Positions 39,006 to 48,984 of a DNA stretch of 64,000 nt are shown here, piece by piece (positions within the stretch are counted from its first letter, which is position 1; each line of letters starts with the position of its first letter). This stretch comes from Strix aluco (Eukaryota; Chordata; Aves; Strigiformes; Strigidae). The position numbers were made by a program, and so were the translations under genes. Under the pieces are notes generated by a model. It worked only from the letters and a program-made list of their open reading frames with translations. It made no database searches and was not told where the DNA came from. Location: the NCBI RefSeq assembly GCF_031877795.1, contig NC_133932.1, forward strand, positions 77,799,937 through 77,863,936, read 5' to 3'.

Positions 39006-40868
39006 TCACGGTGTGTTTTCACCCACAATCAAGTCCCCTTGTGGTACGCATCAGACCTCTCCATTCTTTTGCATCACCCACCAGGTGCACCCAGGTCCTT
39101 GAGCAAAAACAATCCCGTGGATGGGTTTGCCTTTGCCCAGCGCAAGACTAACCCAGACCATTTTTCCCAGCAGATCCCTCATGCGCACCACAGGGACTCT
39201 ATCCCCGTCCACAACACGTGGAAGTTTTGACTGAGCCGGGCCAGCTCGATTGGCAGATCCTTTTGTGTTCACTAACCAAGTGGCCTTTGTCAGATGTGTG
39301 TCCCAGTGTTTGAAGGTTCCACCCCCCATTGCTCTCAATGTAGTTTTTAACAGTCCATTGTAGCGCTCGATCTTCCCGGAGGCTGGTGCGTGGTAGGGGA
39401 TGTGGTAGACCCACTCGATGCCATGTTCTTCTGCCCAGGCATCTATGAGGTTATTTCGGAAGTGAGTCCCGTTGTCCGACTCAATCCTCTCTGGGGTGCT
39501 GTGTTGCCACAGGACTCGCTCTTCAAGACCCAGGATGGTATTTCGGGCGGTGGGGTGGGACACTGGATAAGTTTCGAGCCACCCAGTGGTTGCTTCCACC
39601 ATTTTTAGCACGTGGCGCTTGCCTCGGCGGGTCTGTGGCAGTGTGATGTAGTCGATCTGCCAGGCCTCTCCATATTTATATTTCATCCATCGATCTTCAT
39701 TCCGCTGGGGCTTCACCCATTTGGCTTGTTTGATTGCAGCACACGTCTCACATCCATGGATGATCTCTGCGATGGTGTCAATGGTGAGGTCCACCCCTCG
39801 ATCTCGAGCCCACCTATATGTTGCATCTCTGCCTTGGTGGCCCGAGGTCTCATGGGCCCACCGGGCTATGAACAGTTCACCTTTATGCTGCCAGTCCAAG
39901 TCCACCTGAGCCACCTTGATCTTAGCAGCTTGGTCCGCCTGCTGGTTATGCTGATGTTCATCAGTGGCTCGACTCTTGGGTATATGGGCGTCCACATGGT
40001 GCACCTTCACAACGAGGTTCTCCACCCGGGCTGCAATGTTCTGCCATACTTCAGCGGCCCAGATGGGTCTGCCCTTGCGTTGCCAGTTGTTCTGTTTCCA
40101 TTGCTGCAACCACATCCACAGGGCACTTGCCATCACCCACGAGTCAGTGTAGATATAGAGCCTCGGCCACTTTTCTCGCTCAGCAATCTCCAAAGCCAAT
40201 TGGATGGCTTTCACCTCTGCGAACTGGCTCGATTCACCTTGTCCCTCAACAGCTTCAGTGGTTTCTCGTGTGGGATGCCACACTGCAGCCTTCCATCGTC
40301 GATGTTTTCCCACAATGCGGCAAGACCCATCAGTGAACAGGGCATATTGTTTTTCTTCCTCTGGCAGCTCGTTATATGGTGGGGCCTCCTCAGCACGTTT
40401 CACCTCTTGTTCTGGTGACATCCCAGCATCTTTGCTCTCTGGCCAGTTCATGATCATTTCCACTAATCCTGGGGGGTCGCGGTTCCCTATTCGAGCCCGT
40501 TGTGTTATCAACGCAACCCATTTACTCCACGTGGCATCTGTTGCATGATGTGTGGAGGAAGCCTTTCCTTTGAACATCCATCCCAGCACCGGCAGTCGAG
40601 GTGCCAGGAGGAGCTGTGTCTCAGTGCCGACCACTTCTGAGGCAGCTCGAATTCCTTCACACGCTGCCAGTATCTCCTTCTCAGTCAGGGTATAGTTAGC
40701 TTCAGAGCCTTTGTATCCCCAGCTCCAAAAGCCTAGAGGTCGGCCTCGGGATTCCCCATCTGCTCTCTGCCAAAGGCTCCAGGAAGGGCCATTCTCCCCG
40801 GCTGCAGTGTAGAGCACGTTCTTAATCTCCTGCCCTGTCCGGACTGGCCCGAGAGCCACTGCCTGGGT
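39006..40868 (-). pseudogene. ERVL pol fragment: RNase H and integrase
   Basis: This is a remnant of a retroviral polymerase. The open frame runs without a stop from 40928 to 39051 (625 codons), but its first ATG lies in host flank, residues 1-9 come from flank and 10-20 from the LTR remnant, so genuine pol starts near residue 21. Visible in order: RT connection region (about 25-120); RNase H (about 195-340) with acidic residues D200 (TDGS), E238, D262 (YTDSW) and D332; integrase zinc-binding H359, H364, C393, C396; catalytic core D426, D485 and E521 with the 35-residue spacing; and a C-terminal segment with GPGCTWWVMQ. The RT catalytic core is missing. An in-frame TGA at 39051-39053 interrupts the tail; the frame continues to a second stop at 39006-39008. 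All RNase H and integrase active-site residues remain, so the copy is fairly young. Expression is unlikely without an LTR promoter. A 268-codon frame on the opposite strand is a shadow. Confidence 0.85.
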
Positions 40869-40900
40869 AAACTTAACCCTATCCTGGTTAAACCAGGACA
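40869..40900 (-). repeat. 5' LTR remnant (32 bp)
   Basis: Identical to 38878-38909, the first 32 bases of the LTR in element orientation. The rest of the 5' LTR is missing and pol text follows directly. The terminal TG abuts the right GTAGT duplication. Confidence 0.9.
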
Positions 40901-40905
40901 GTAGT
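40901..40905. repeat. Target-site duplication GTAGT (right copy)
   Basis: Matches 38543-38547 exactly and directly abuts the outer end of the 5' LTR remnant, so both original termini of the provirus are preserved. Confidence 0.85.
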
Positions 40906-43900
40906 AAACTCCTTTTTATGATAAACAATTATCTCTTCCCAGTGAATGGTTTTCACCTGCTTTCCAGACAGTTTCTCTCAGCCAAGTCCTTAATCTGAGC
41001 CTATTCACTTATGAAACTCAGGCCTTGGACATAATCAGCAACCAGTATTACAAATTTTTAAATCTGCAAACAGTAGTCTGAACTGGGTATGAAGTGCTTT
41101 GGTATATAAGGAAGTAGGCAGATATCTTCTTTCAGTCCATGAAATAAAGTTTAGCATACATGTAGCACAGCAAATACACTTTTAAAGGTCCGTACCTTTA
41201 GAATACAAGATAGCCTTAGAAGTAATTAATTATCACATAGCAACAGGGGTTATTGTAGAGCACCAGTTTTACCATACAGGCTTCCTGAAATCTCAGCTTG
41301 TAGCACACACAAAAAAGAAAGTGACCTTGAGGTCAGAAGGAAATTGCTATTATACATCACCAAGGATAGCATGTCAAGTACCATATTTATGTGTGAAGTG
41401 GAAAGGAATTAATGAACACAAATAGAATTCAGACAGTGTATGTTCTCTGGAGCAATATAAATGAATGATGCCTTACAACAATTATTGAGCCAGATCTATT
41501 CAGATAGGAATTACTAATATATTAACATGTTAATTGATTTGTTAACCATCATGACTATAAAGTGCATAACAAAAAGTTTGCATTATTTTTTCTGAGTTTT
41601 TTAACAAGCTTTTCATTTTCCAAATAAACACTCAATGGTCAAGAGGTTGTTCAGCTATCACGGGCATTATACATAGTACTTAAGCTTTGGACTGGTAATA
41701 CTTAATTTTACACAACATGTACCCGAGTATTGTGTATGAGGCTGAGATAAATAATTCATTCCTGAATGATCAATCATCAGTACTCATGGCACCCAGTCAT
41801 TAGTGTCTGGTTAGTTCAACTGCCTGATTTTATTTCTTCTGAATAACCTGTTCTTTACTGCAGGCCAGATTTTGTCACTCTTGCCCATACTGGTAGAGGT
41901 TTCTACACAGATAAGGCTAATCTGTATCAGTGGTGAACCAGGAAAATTTGGCAGATGACAAGAAAAAGAAAAGACAACCTTAACAGGAATAAACACTATA
42001 AGAAATGTCCAGGCAAACTGTGACACTGAAATATCTTGGAATTTGGAAAAGAACCATTTACAGATTTAGGAAAATACTTTCAAAATACGTGGTAGAGAGT
42101 CTTCTCTCTAGTGCTGTCTTAAGGAGAAGAGAATACATTTTATCAACAGAAAGAAAAATAATATGCAGGTCTGTGGAGGTGTAAACAAAGTACAAAATTG
42201 ATTTTGTATTCTTTTTTTTTTTTCACTGGAAAGTGAGAACTTTTAGCCAAAGTTAAATTGCCAGTCATTCCCAGAACAAGTGATCAGTAGAGGAGAAAGC
42301 TGTGTGTTAAAAGTGCAGTGGTGGGTACCATGCAGTGGTGGGTACCATGCAGTGGTGGGTACCATGCAGTATCAAGCCATTTGTGCAGATGTTATTGTTG
42401 TGTTCCTCTATTTCTTTATTTCTTCAACAGCAACTGCTCATTTAAGTAAGATAATCATGTAGCATTGACGTTTATGCTGAGATAAGTAAAAATCTATGCT
42501 GTGCTTTTGTGAAATGATGTGTGAAAAATCAAAAGAACAAGCTTGTAAAGTAGTTTCATATGAAGCAAAAGTGAGAATGGTATATAACGTCATCAGGAAG
42601 CCAGGTATAAAAACCACAGACATAATAAAATGAATTTCCTCAAGAACAATGGAGCAGTAGATGTTCTGAAAGTAAAGAATACAACATTTTTTTGATATTC
42701 CAGTGAACAAAAGTTGAGACTGAAGCCATCCACAATATGATGAAACATAATCAAATATTGTATTGACATCTCCCACCTCTCAAAACAGTGTCTGAGACAA
42801 ACTGCTCCAGCCAACCTGAACCTTTTGTGCAGTTCTAGGAATATTTGTGCGTTGTGTGAGAAGTTTATGAGAAAGAGAGAGATTCTGGAATAAACCAGTG
42901 CCTGCCTTAACTTCCAGAGATTTGCCTTCATGCACCTCCAAGGAAATGAAGCGTGAGTTCAAAAGGTTAGATTTCATACAAGTCAGCATGGAAGCCAAGA
43001 GGGAAACTTCACGGTTGAAGCTGTATTCTTTAGAGCAGTTTTTATATGAATGGTTCCAAAGACAATAAACAAAAAAACCAACTTCATATTGTCATGAAGG
43101 TTATCAACAATTGCTGCAGCTGAAGAGATATCAAACACCATTCACCTGCACACATTGTCAATATAAACTGTGCTTCTGTTTGTTATCCGATATTTCATAC
43201 CCTGGATATGTACAAATACAACTTTTTGGTGAAACATTTTTCCTGAGACAGAGAAAAGTGAGAATCAATCCTTCAACAGACTGTAAAAAAAAATCAATAA
43301 TTCTCAACAAATCTGACACTTATTTATGGAGCTGTAGAAAGATTAAATAAACTGTAATATTTTTCTTGACTTGTTCGTGACTTACATGAGCATAGGGCTG
43401 TTATGTGCATGGTTCCACGTATTCTGCCAGCAAAAATTCACCTAATAATGAAGAACCTTTCCAAAGATTCAAATACCTTTTGTCCTCTCAGGAATTATTT
43501 TATTTGCTAGGCAATGTTTCCTCCCTGCCTTCATGAAGTGTTCACTCCTGTAATATTAATAGGATCCTTCTGTGTCTTCTCTGCAAAAAACTGGAAAGAA
43601 AGAACAATTCTACCCTAACCTTTTGGCACCTGAACATTTAATTAAAAGTCTTTCATATCTCTCAACAAAATATTAGCTTTGGCAAGTATCCCAGCACAAC
43701 TGGGAAATCATAAAGAAAATATCCTACTGCAGACCTCTGTTTACAAAAAACACAAGGACAACCTCACAACCTTGTTTATTCTTAGTTTTCAGTGTTTTTT
43801 ACTCTTTCCACTGCTGCAAAATAGGGATCTGAGCTGTTGTATATAGGTTATACATTTCCCCAACTGCCATAAACAGAGCACACATAGTTGATAATTTGAT

Positions 43901-44220
43901 GGAAGAGGAATCACCCTCTGTTCTACTCCCCTCAGTCATCAATATCATCAGTGAACCTGAATAAAGCCCTGGAGTCTGAGTAAGTTCTGCGACCACTGAT
44001 GCATTGCTGAATGGTCTTAGGAGACGGCCTCTGCTGTCAGTTTCAACTTCATGCTTACTCTTGCTTAACACTATTTAAGGATGAGTGCCAACTACCATGG
44101 AAGACAGTGGACAGATTATTACTATTATGATTATCATTCTCGTTGATGGTAAGCTCTGTATGAGTCAATAGTTTGCCCTGGTTGGCCAACAGGGACAACC
44201 ATATCCATTAAGCACAGTAT
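40906..44220. other. Intergenic DNA, no gene recognised
   Basis: AT-rich sequence with no recognisable gene. Apart from the 17-bp tandem repeat listed separately I see no repeat with clear ends. Two overlapping minus-strand frames (112 codons each, 42438-42776 and 42593-42931) have no motif I know. Confidence 0.55.
42315..42370. repeat. 17-bp tandem repeat, 3.3 copies
   Basis: Three identical 17-bp units, GCAGTGGTGGGTACCAT, plus a 5-base partial copy. Perfect identity points to recent origin and probable length polymorphism. The period is not a multiple of three, so it is not preserved coding sequence. Confidence 0.95.
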
Positions 44221-44798
44221 AGCTAGCCAGTTGAAAGAAGTGATTGACCCACTATACTCAGCATTGGTGTGGTCCTACCTTGAGTACTGCATGCAGTTTT
44301 GGGCTCCACTATATAAGAAAGATATAGAAATATTAGAATGTGTCCAAAGGAGGGCAAGGAAGATGGTGAAAGGACTAGAGGACATGACTTATGAGAAGAA
44401 GCTGAGGATTCTTGCTTTGTTCAGCTTAGAAAAGAGGATACTGAGGGGTGACCTCATTGTTGTCTACATCTTCCTCATCAGGGGAAGTGGAGATGGAGGT
44501 GCTGAACTCTTCTCTTTTTGTCTCCAGTGATAAGATGCAAGAGAATGACTTAAAACTTCATCAGGGAAGTTCAGCTTGGATATTGGTAAAAAGTTCTTCA
44601 CTGAGAGGGTGGTCAAGCACTGAAACAAGCTCCCCAAGGAAGTGATCATGGCTATAAGCCTGTCAGTGTTCAAGAAGTGTTTGTACAATGCTCATAGATA
44701 CATGGTTTAACTTCTAGGTTGCCCTGTCTAAAGTCAGGAGTTGGACTCAATGATCCTCGTGGGTCCCTTCCAACTCAGGACATTCTATGATATTCTAA
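44221..44798 (+). mobile_element. CR1 LINE 3' fragment, plus strand
   Basis: A 5'-truncated CR1 non-LTR retrotransposon. The + strand encodes a degraded end of ORF2 (the reverse transcriptase protein). From 44231 the frame includes PLYSALVWSYLEYCMQFWAP and later VQRRARKMVKGLED, matching the conserved CR1 '[19 protein letters not shown]...VQRRATK' tail. The frame is lost after about 44475. The 3' end has the family's GTCCCTTCCAACTCAGGACA block and the short ATTCTATGATATTCTAA terminal repeat. It is more diverged than the copy at 61 kb. No target duplication is apparent, as is usual for CR1. Confidence 0.9.
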
Positions 44799-44936
44799 CT
44801 TTATTCCAGCAAAAACCTCTTTGTTTTGATGGTGTAGGGATGGCAAGATCTCAGCCAAAATTGTTTGTCTTCCTAACTAATTGCAAATTTATCTCCATTT
44901 CAGCTAAAAAATCAAAAAGAATAAGTGAACCTATGA

Positions 44937-44941
44937 AAGTG
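44937..44941. repeat. Target-site duplication AAGTG (left)
   Basis: Directly precedes the solo LTR and recurs at 45304-45308. Confidence 0.85.
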
Positions 44942-45303
44942 TGTGGTGGTTTAGCCCCTGCCGGGGTCTGAGACCACGCGGCCGCTACCCCTCCCACACA
45001 AAGGGAGTGAAATACAAAGTCCCAAGACTGAAATAAGGAAAGGTTTAATACAACAATGCAATAGCAACACAACAAACAACAACAATAACAATAACAGTAA
45101 TAGTGATAGCAATGAACAGAGCAAAATAGCTACCAAATACAGCAGTGGGAAGCCCGATGTACAAAACCACGAGTGCACCGCGCTCCGCGCCAGGAAAAAT
45201 GTGACCTGCCAGGATGTGAAGTCCGCATGGTATCTGAATAACCCGGCTAGAGCTCCCCCCCACTGCTGGGGAAACTTAACCCTATCCTGGTTAAACCAGG
45301 ACA
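44942..45303 (-). mobile_element. Solo LTR of the same ERVL family
   Basis: A complete 362-bp LTR, TG...CA, with the same termini and orientation as the LTR at 38548-38909 and about 97% identical to it by eye. It is flanked by AAGTG duplications (44937-44941 and 45304-45308) and has no internal viral sequence, so it is the product of LTR-LTR recombination of a former provirus. It lies 143 bp downstream of the CR1 3' end. Small frames inside it are spurious. Confidence 0.9.
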
Positions 45304-45308
45304 AAGTG
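45304..45308. repeat. Target-site duplication AAGTG (right)
   Basis: Directly follows the solo LTR and matches 44937-44941. Confidence 0.85.
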
Positions 45309-47683
45309 TCTTCATATTATCTTTCTATGCAATCTGGTCTGTCAGCCTACCTGAACTTGTGCACAATTCTAAATTATCAATGGCAGGTACATTGGTGTAA
45401 ATCACTTGCAAATTTACCAGGATCGGTGGCATAGCTTCTGCATAAAAACTGTATCCATGAGGGTCACAGCCTATTTCATTGTAATAAGGAATATGTCTAA
45501 ACTCAGTAGAGAAACTACTCTGAAGAGATCTTTCCTCTGTGTCTTTCCACTGACACCAAATAGGAATGAATATCGTTCTTCTATAACTGCCTTTGAGGAT
45601 GTCCCAGTTTCAGATGGAGGAACTTGAGTGGCAGGTTGGTGGCAAGACTCTTAAAGCTGGATAGGCACATCCAGAGGCATGTAACAGTCTTAGCAAAAGT
45701 CAGTAGATGTTTCATTAGAACAGTTTTTTCTTTGTTGTACTTTCTGGTACAAGGAAGTGTGGCATGTAAAGAGTTAAATTATTTTTCCCTCCCCCCCCCT
45801 TTAATTCTCACCTAAATTTTTAAAAAGTTTTTGAACTTTAAGTACAAATTTTCCATTATGTTGAGCCTTTCCTACAATAACAACTTATGCTAATAACAAA
45901 AGAAGACTCAAGGGAGAATGGTTCCTATAGACTAATCATAACCTCAGGGAATTGGCATATCTATCTTGCATTTTGCTATGCCCCACAGATGCAATTATCT
46001 CACTCCAGCTGCACAATTTATTGTGACTGTTAATGAAGGACTAATACATGTGCAGAATTACACAGTTAAATCCAGAAGCAGAATCACACACAGCAAAAGA
46101 GCAACAACATTTACAGATAATTATTGAACTAATCAAAATATATTATTCTGTAGAACTGGAGACCTCACATGTGCAATGAATCATTATACCTTTATAATAC
46201 TGCTTGTATAAGTAAGGTTACAGGATCAGGTCCTGACTAACCCACTTGAAGCACCAACTCTAGCAGTATGCAAAAGTTGGAATTTAATGAAGTGTCAGTT
46301 ATAAACTGCCAATTTTAAATGGATTAGATAGTCAGATTCACAATAAAAATTCCCTCTGGGGAGAATCCTGGCCTATTTAATTCACAAGCATGGAGACAAT
46401 TTCATTGTAAAATAACTTCACATGGAGAATTCATTGGATAAATTATTTCTGATATTTTCCTCAGAATATTAAAGGTTTAATTTTTAAAAATCGCTGACAA
46501 AGTCCCAAAGTATGATTGGAATATAAAATGAAAACAGTTTAAGATGTTGGTACATAGCTTTTTGAATGAAATGAAAGTATGTAAAGTTACTATGACCATC
46601 ACTGCCACTGCCTCTTCTACCTCCTGGCTTTCAAATTCCCTTGGTCCGATTCTGCTACAACCTCAACCTCTTCCACCCTTCCAGAGAAGACCTGCATGCT
46701 TCCCTACGACATCCACATCTTTGCTACAATAACAAAGTAAATAGAGTAAATAAGAATTTTTCCCAGCTATTGGTGAGAGGGGAAAAAATAACCTAAATTA
46801 ATCAGATATACTAACTCTAGCCTGCACAAACCAGCACAAACACATATACATACACAAGTATACATATCTGAACTGAGAACTTCAAAGCCAAGAAATTTAT
46901 TCAAAAACTCTGTGGGACCTGACATGTCACTTATGTTGCATTGGCACTTGGGTTTCAAATACCTCTAATGGAAAGGAAAAAAAAGCCAAAGCCTAAAATG
47001 CTCCTGATGTTAATGACTATTTACAAAAGTTAACATCTGCTTTTGTTAATACTCAGAGCAAATTCCTTGGACCACACAGCTTATCTGAAAAATGAGCACA
47101 GTCCAATTTACTCAAATTGATTTTCCCAATGTGTAAAAACACAAGGAATTTGTTACAGAATAAATAAAGATTCAGTAACCTCAAGCTGCCACCTTCATTT
47201 TTTTTACATGGATCATTTATCATAGACTTCTGGGCTGTAGTAGATTTCATAGACTACACTTGTAGACTTCATAGACTTCAAGACTATCACAGACTACATG
47301 GCATGACACGCAACAGGAACAAGCTTTGTAAAATCTATGGCATTTGATGTTTTCCAATTCAGACCATCCTTCATCCTGGAAATGAATGTGGATAGATGTC
47401 AAAAGTCTTTCACAACATGATACTCAAACAGAATCCTAAAAACATACATGTTTTGAGCAGATTGTCTGTAGGTAGCAATTTCCATATGTAATCTTTCAAT
47501 GAGTTGCCTGTTTCAATTGCCCAGCAAAGGTGTGTGGCCCTCACTTTCAGCAAAAATCTGCTGATGCTTGTTTTATTATTTAAGAAACAAGATTTTTAAG
47601 AGTTGGGGTAATGCAGAAGACAACAGCATCCTGTACAAAGCTGATATTCAGGAAAGCCTTCTTAGAGTGGTGAACAGGTACCT
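45309..47683. other. Intergenic DNA, no gene recognised
   Basis: AT-rich. Around 47220-47300 the words CATAGACT and GACTACA recur loosely, giving a degenerate low-order repeat. No gene or element is recognised. Confidence 0.55.
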
Positions 47684-47959
47684 AGAATCATAGAATGGTT
47701 TGGGTTTGAAGGGACCTTAAAGATCATCTAGTTCCAACCCCCCTGCCATGGACAGGAACACCTTCCATTAGACCAGGTTGCTCAAAGTCCCATTCAACCT
47801 GGCCTTCAACACTTCCAGGGAGGCGGCATCTGCATTTCCCTTGACAACCTGTTCCAGTGTCTCACCACCCTCCCAGTAAAGAATTTCTTCCTTATACCTG
47901 ATCTAAATCTACCCTCTTTCAGTTTAAAACCATTACCCCTTGTCCTGTCACTACACTCC

Positions 47960-47964
47960 CTGAT
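47960..47964. repeat. Target-site duplication CTGAT (left)
   Basis: Lies within the CR1 sequence immediately before the LTR terminus and recurs at 48980-48984. Confidence 0.85.
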
Positions 47965-48979
47965 TGTCATGGTTTAAGCCCAGAGGGCAACTGAGCACCA
48001 TGCAGCCACTCACTCACTCTTTCCCCCTAAGGTATGGGGAGGAGAAAATAAAACAAAAGGCTTGGTGATCCAGACAAAGACAGGAAGGGATGATTCACCC
48101 ATTATGGCCATGGGCAAAAGACAGGCTCCTTAGGGAAACTAAAAGAGAACATCAAAAACTAAACAACTGAAAAACAACAACAACACTAATTTACCAATCA
48201 AAAAAAGTAAGACAGTGAGAAGTACAACCACATCTTAAAAACACCTCCTCCCCAACCCCTTCCTTCCTCCCAGGCTCAGCTTTGCTCCAGATTTCTCTAC
48301 CTCCTCCCTCCAGCAGTGCAGGGGGGCAGGGGATGGGAGTTGTGGTCAGTTCATCACATGTTGTTTCTGCCACTCCTTCCTCCTCAGGGGGAGAACTCCT
48401 CACACTCTTCCCCTGCTCCAGCGTGGGGTCCCTCTCATAGGAGTCAGTCCTCCATGAACTTCTCTGATGTGGATCCTTCCTACAGGCGGCAGCTCTTCAT
48501 AAACTGCTCCAACATGGGTCCCTCCCGTGGGCTGCAGTCCTCCCAGCAATAGACTGTTCCAGCAGGGGCTTCCCATGGAGTCCTGGTCTTCTTCAGGCAT
48601 AGCCACCTGCTCTGGTGTGGGGTCCTCCACAGGCTGCAGGTGGGCATCTGCTCCACCATGGACCTACATGTGCTGCAGGGGCACAGCCTGACCTCTCACC
48701 ATGGGCTGCAGGGGAGTCTCTGCTCCAGCACGCCTGCCCCGCCTCCTCCTCCTTTCTTCAACTGATCTTAGTGTTTGCAGAGGTATTTCCCTCACAACTC
48801 CCCTTCTTCTCAGGTTTCCCTTCTTAAATACGTTATCACAAAAGCTCAGCCACCATCGCTATTTGGCTCAGAGGCAGGTCCGACTTGGATCCAGGGGAGC
48901 TTTGAGAAGCCTCTCACAGGGATCACAACTGTAGCCCCTCCCCCACTATCAAAACCCCACCACACACAAACCCAACCCA
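47965..48979 (-). mobile_element. Solo LTR (1,015 bp) nested in CR1
   Basis: A complete LTR with TG...CA ends: on the + strand it begins TGTCATGGTTTAAGCCCAG and ends ACAAACCCAACCCA. It is flanked by CTGAT duplications. I recognise it as a common avian LTR type; by analogy with related copies, transcription would run on the minus strand (start TGGGTTGGGTTTGTG). Its + strand left terminus resembles that of the 362-bp LTR (TGTGGTGGTTTAGCCCC), so a related ERVL-like origin is likely. It carries internal GC-rich quasi-repeats. There is no viral coding sequence; several 65-80 codon frames inside it are not genes. Confidence 0.85.
48405..48730. repeat. Degenerate tandem repeats inside the LTR
   Basis: A phrase of the form 'CTGCTCCA(A/G)C(A/G)TGGGTCC...GGGCTGCAG' recurs several times with irregular spacing of roughly 35-60 bases. 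Examples are near 48415, 48508, 48608 and 48650. Such GC-rich internal arrays are typical of this LTR type. They may hold protein-binding sites, but nothing here shows that. Confidence 0.65.
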
Positions 48980-48984
48980 CTGAT
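48980..48984. repeat. Target-site duplication CTGAT (right)
   Basis: Matches 47960-47964; CR1 sequence continues directly from it. Confidence 0.85.

Larger units (their letters stand above)
38548..40900 (-). mobile_element. ERVL-type endogenous retrovirus, internally deleted
   Basis: A 2,353-bp minus-strand element flanked by GTAGT duplications. In element orientation it has a 32-bp remnant of the 5' LTR (40869-40900), a pol segment from the RT connection region through RNase H and integrase (to 39006), a short 3' non-coding part with a polypurine tract, and a complete 362-bp 3' LTR (38548-38909). Primer binding site, gag, protease and the RT catalytic core are absent. There is no room for env between pol and the LTR, as is usual for ERVL. 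The termini form the expected TG...CA ends. Class III (ERVL) assignment rests on the integrase/RNase H text, the absence of env and the 5-bp duplication. The element cannot replicate: its promoter LTR and most genes are gone. Confidence 0.85.

Noticed and set aside
39612..40418. 268-codon plus-strand open frame
   Set aside because: It lies wholly antisense to the ERVL pol frame and has no domain of its own; it is a shadow of the minus-strand coding sequence.
42438..42998. Chain of overlapping minus-strand frames with membrane-like text
   Set aside because: I tried to read it as a broken receptor or transposase but found no conserved motif and no consistent single frame.
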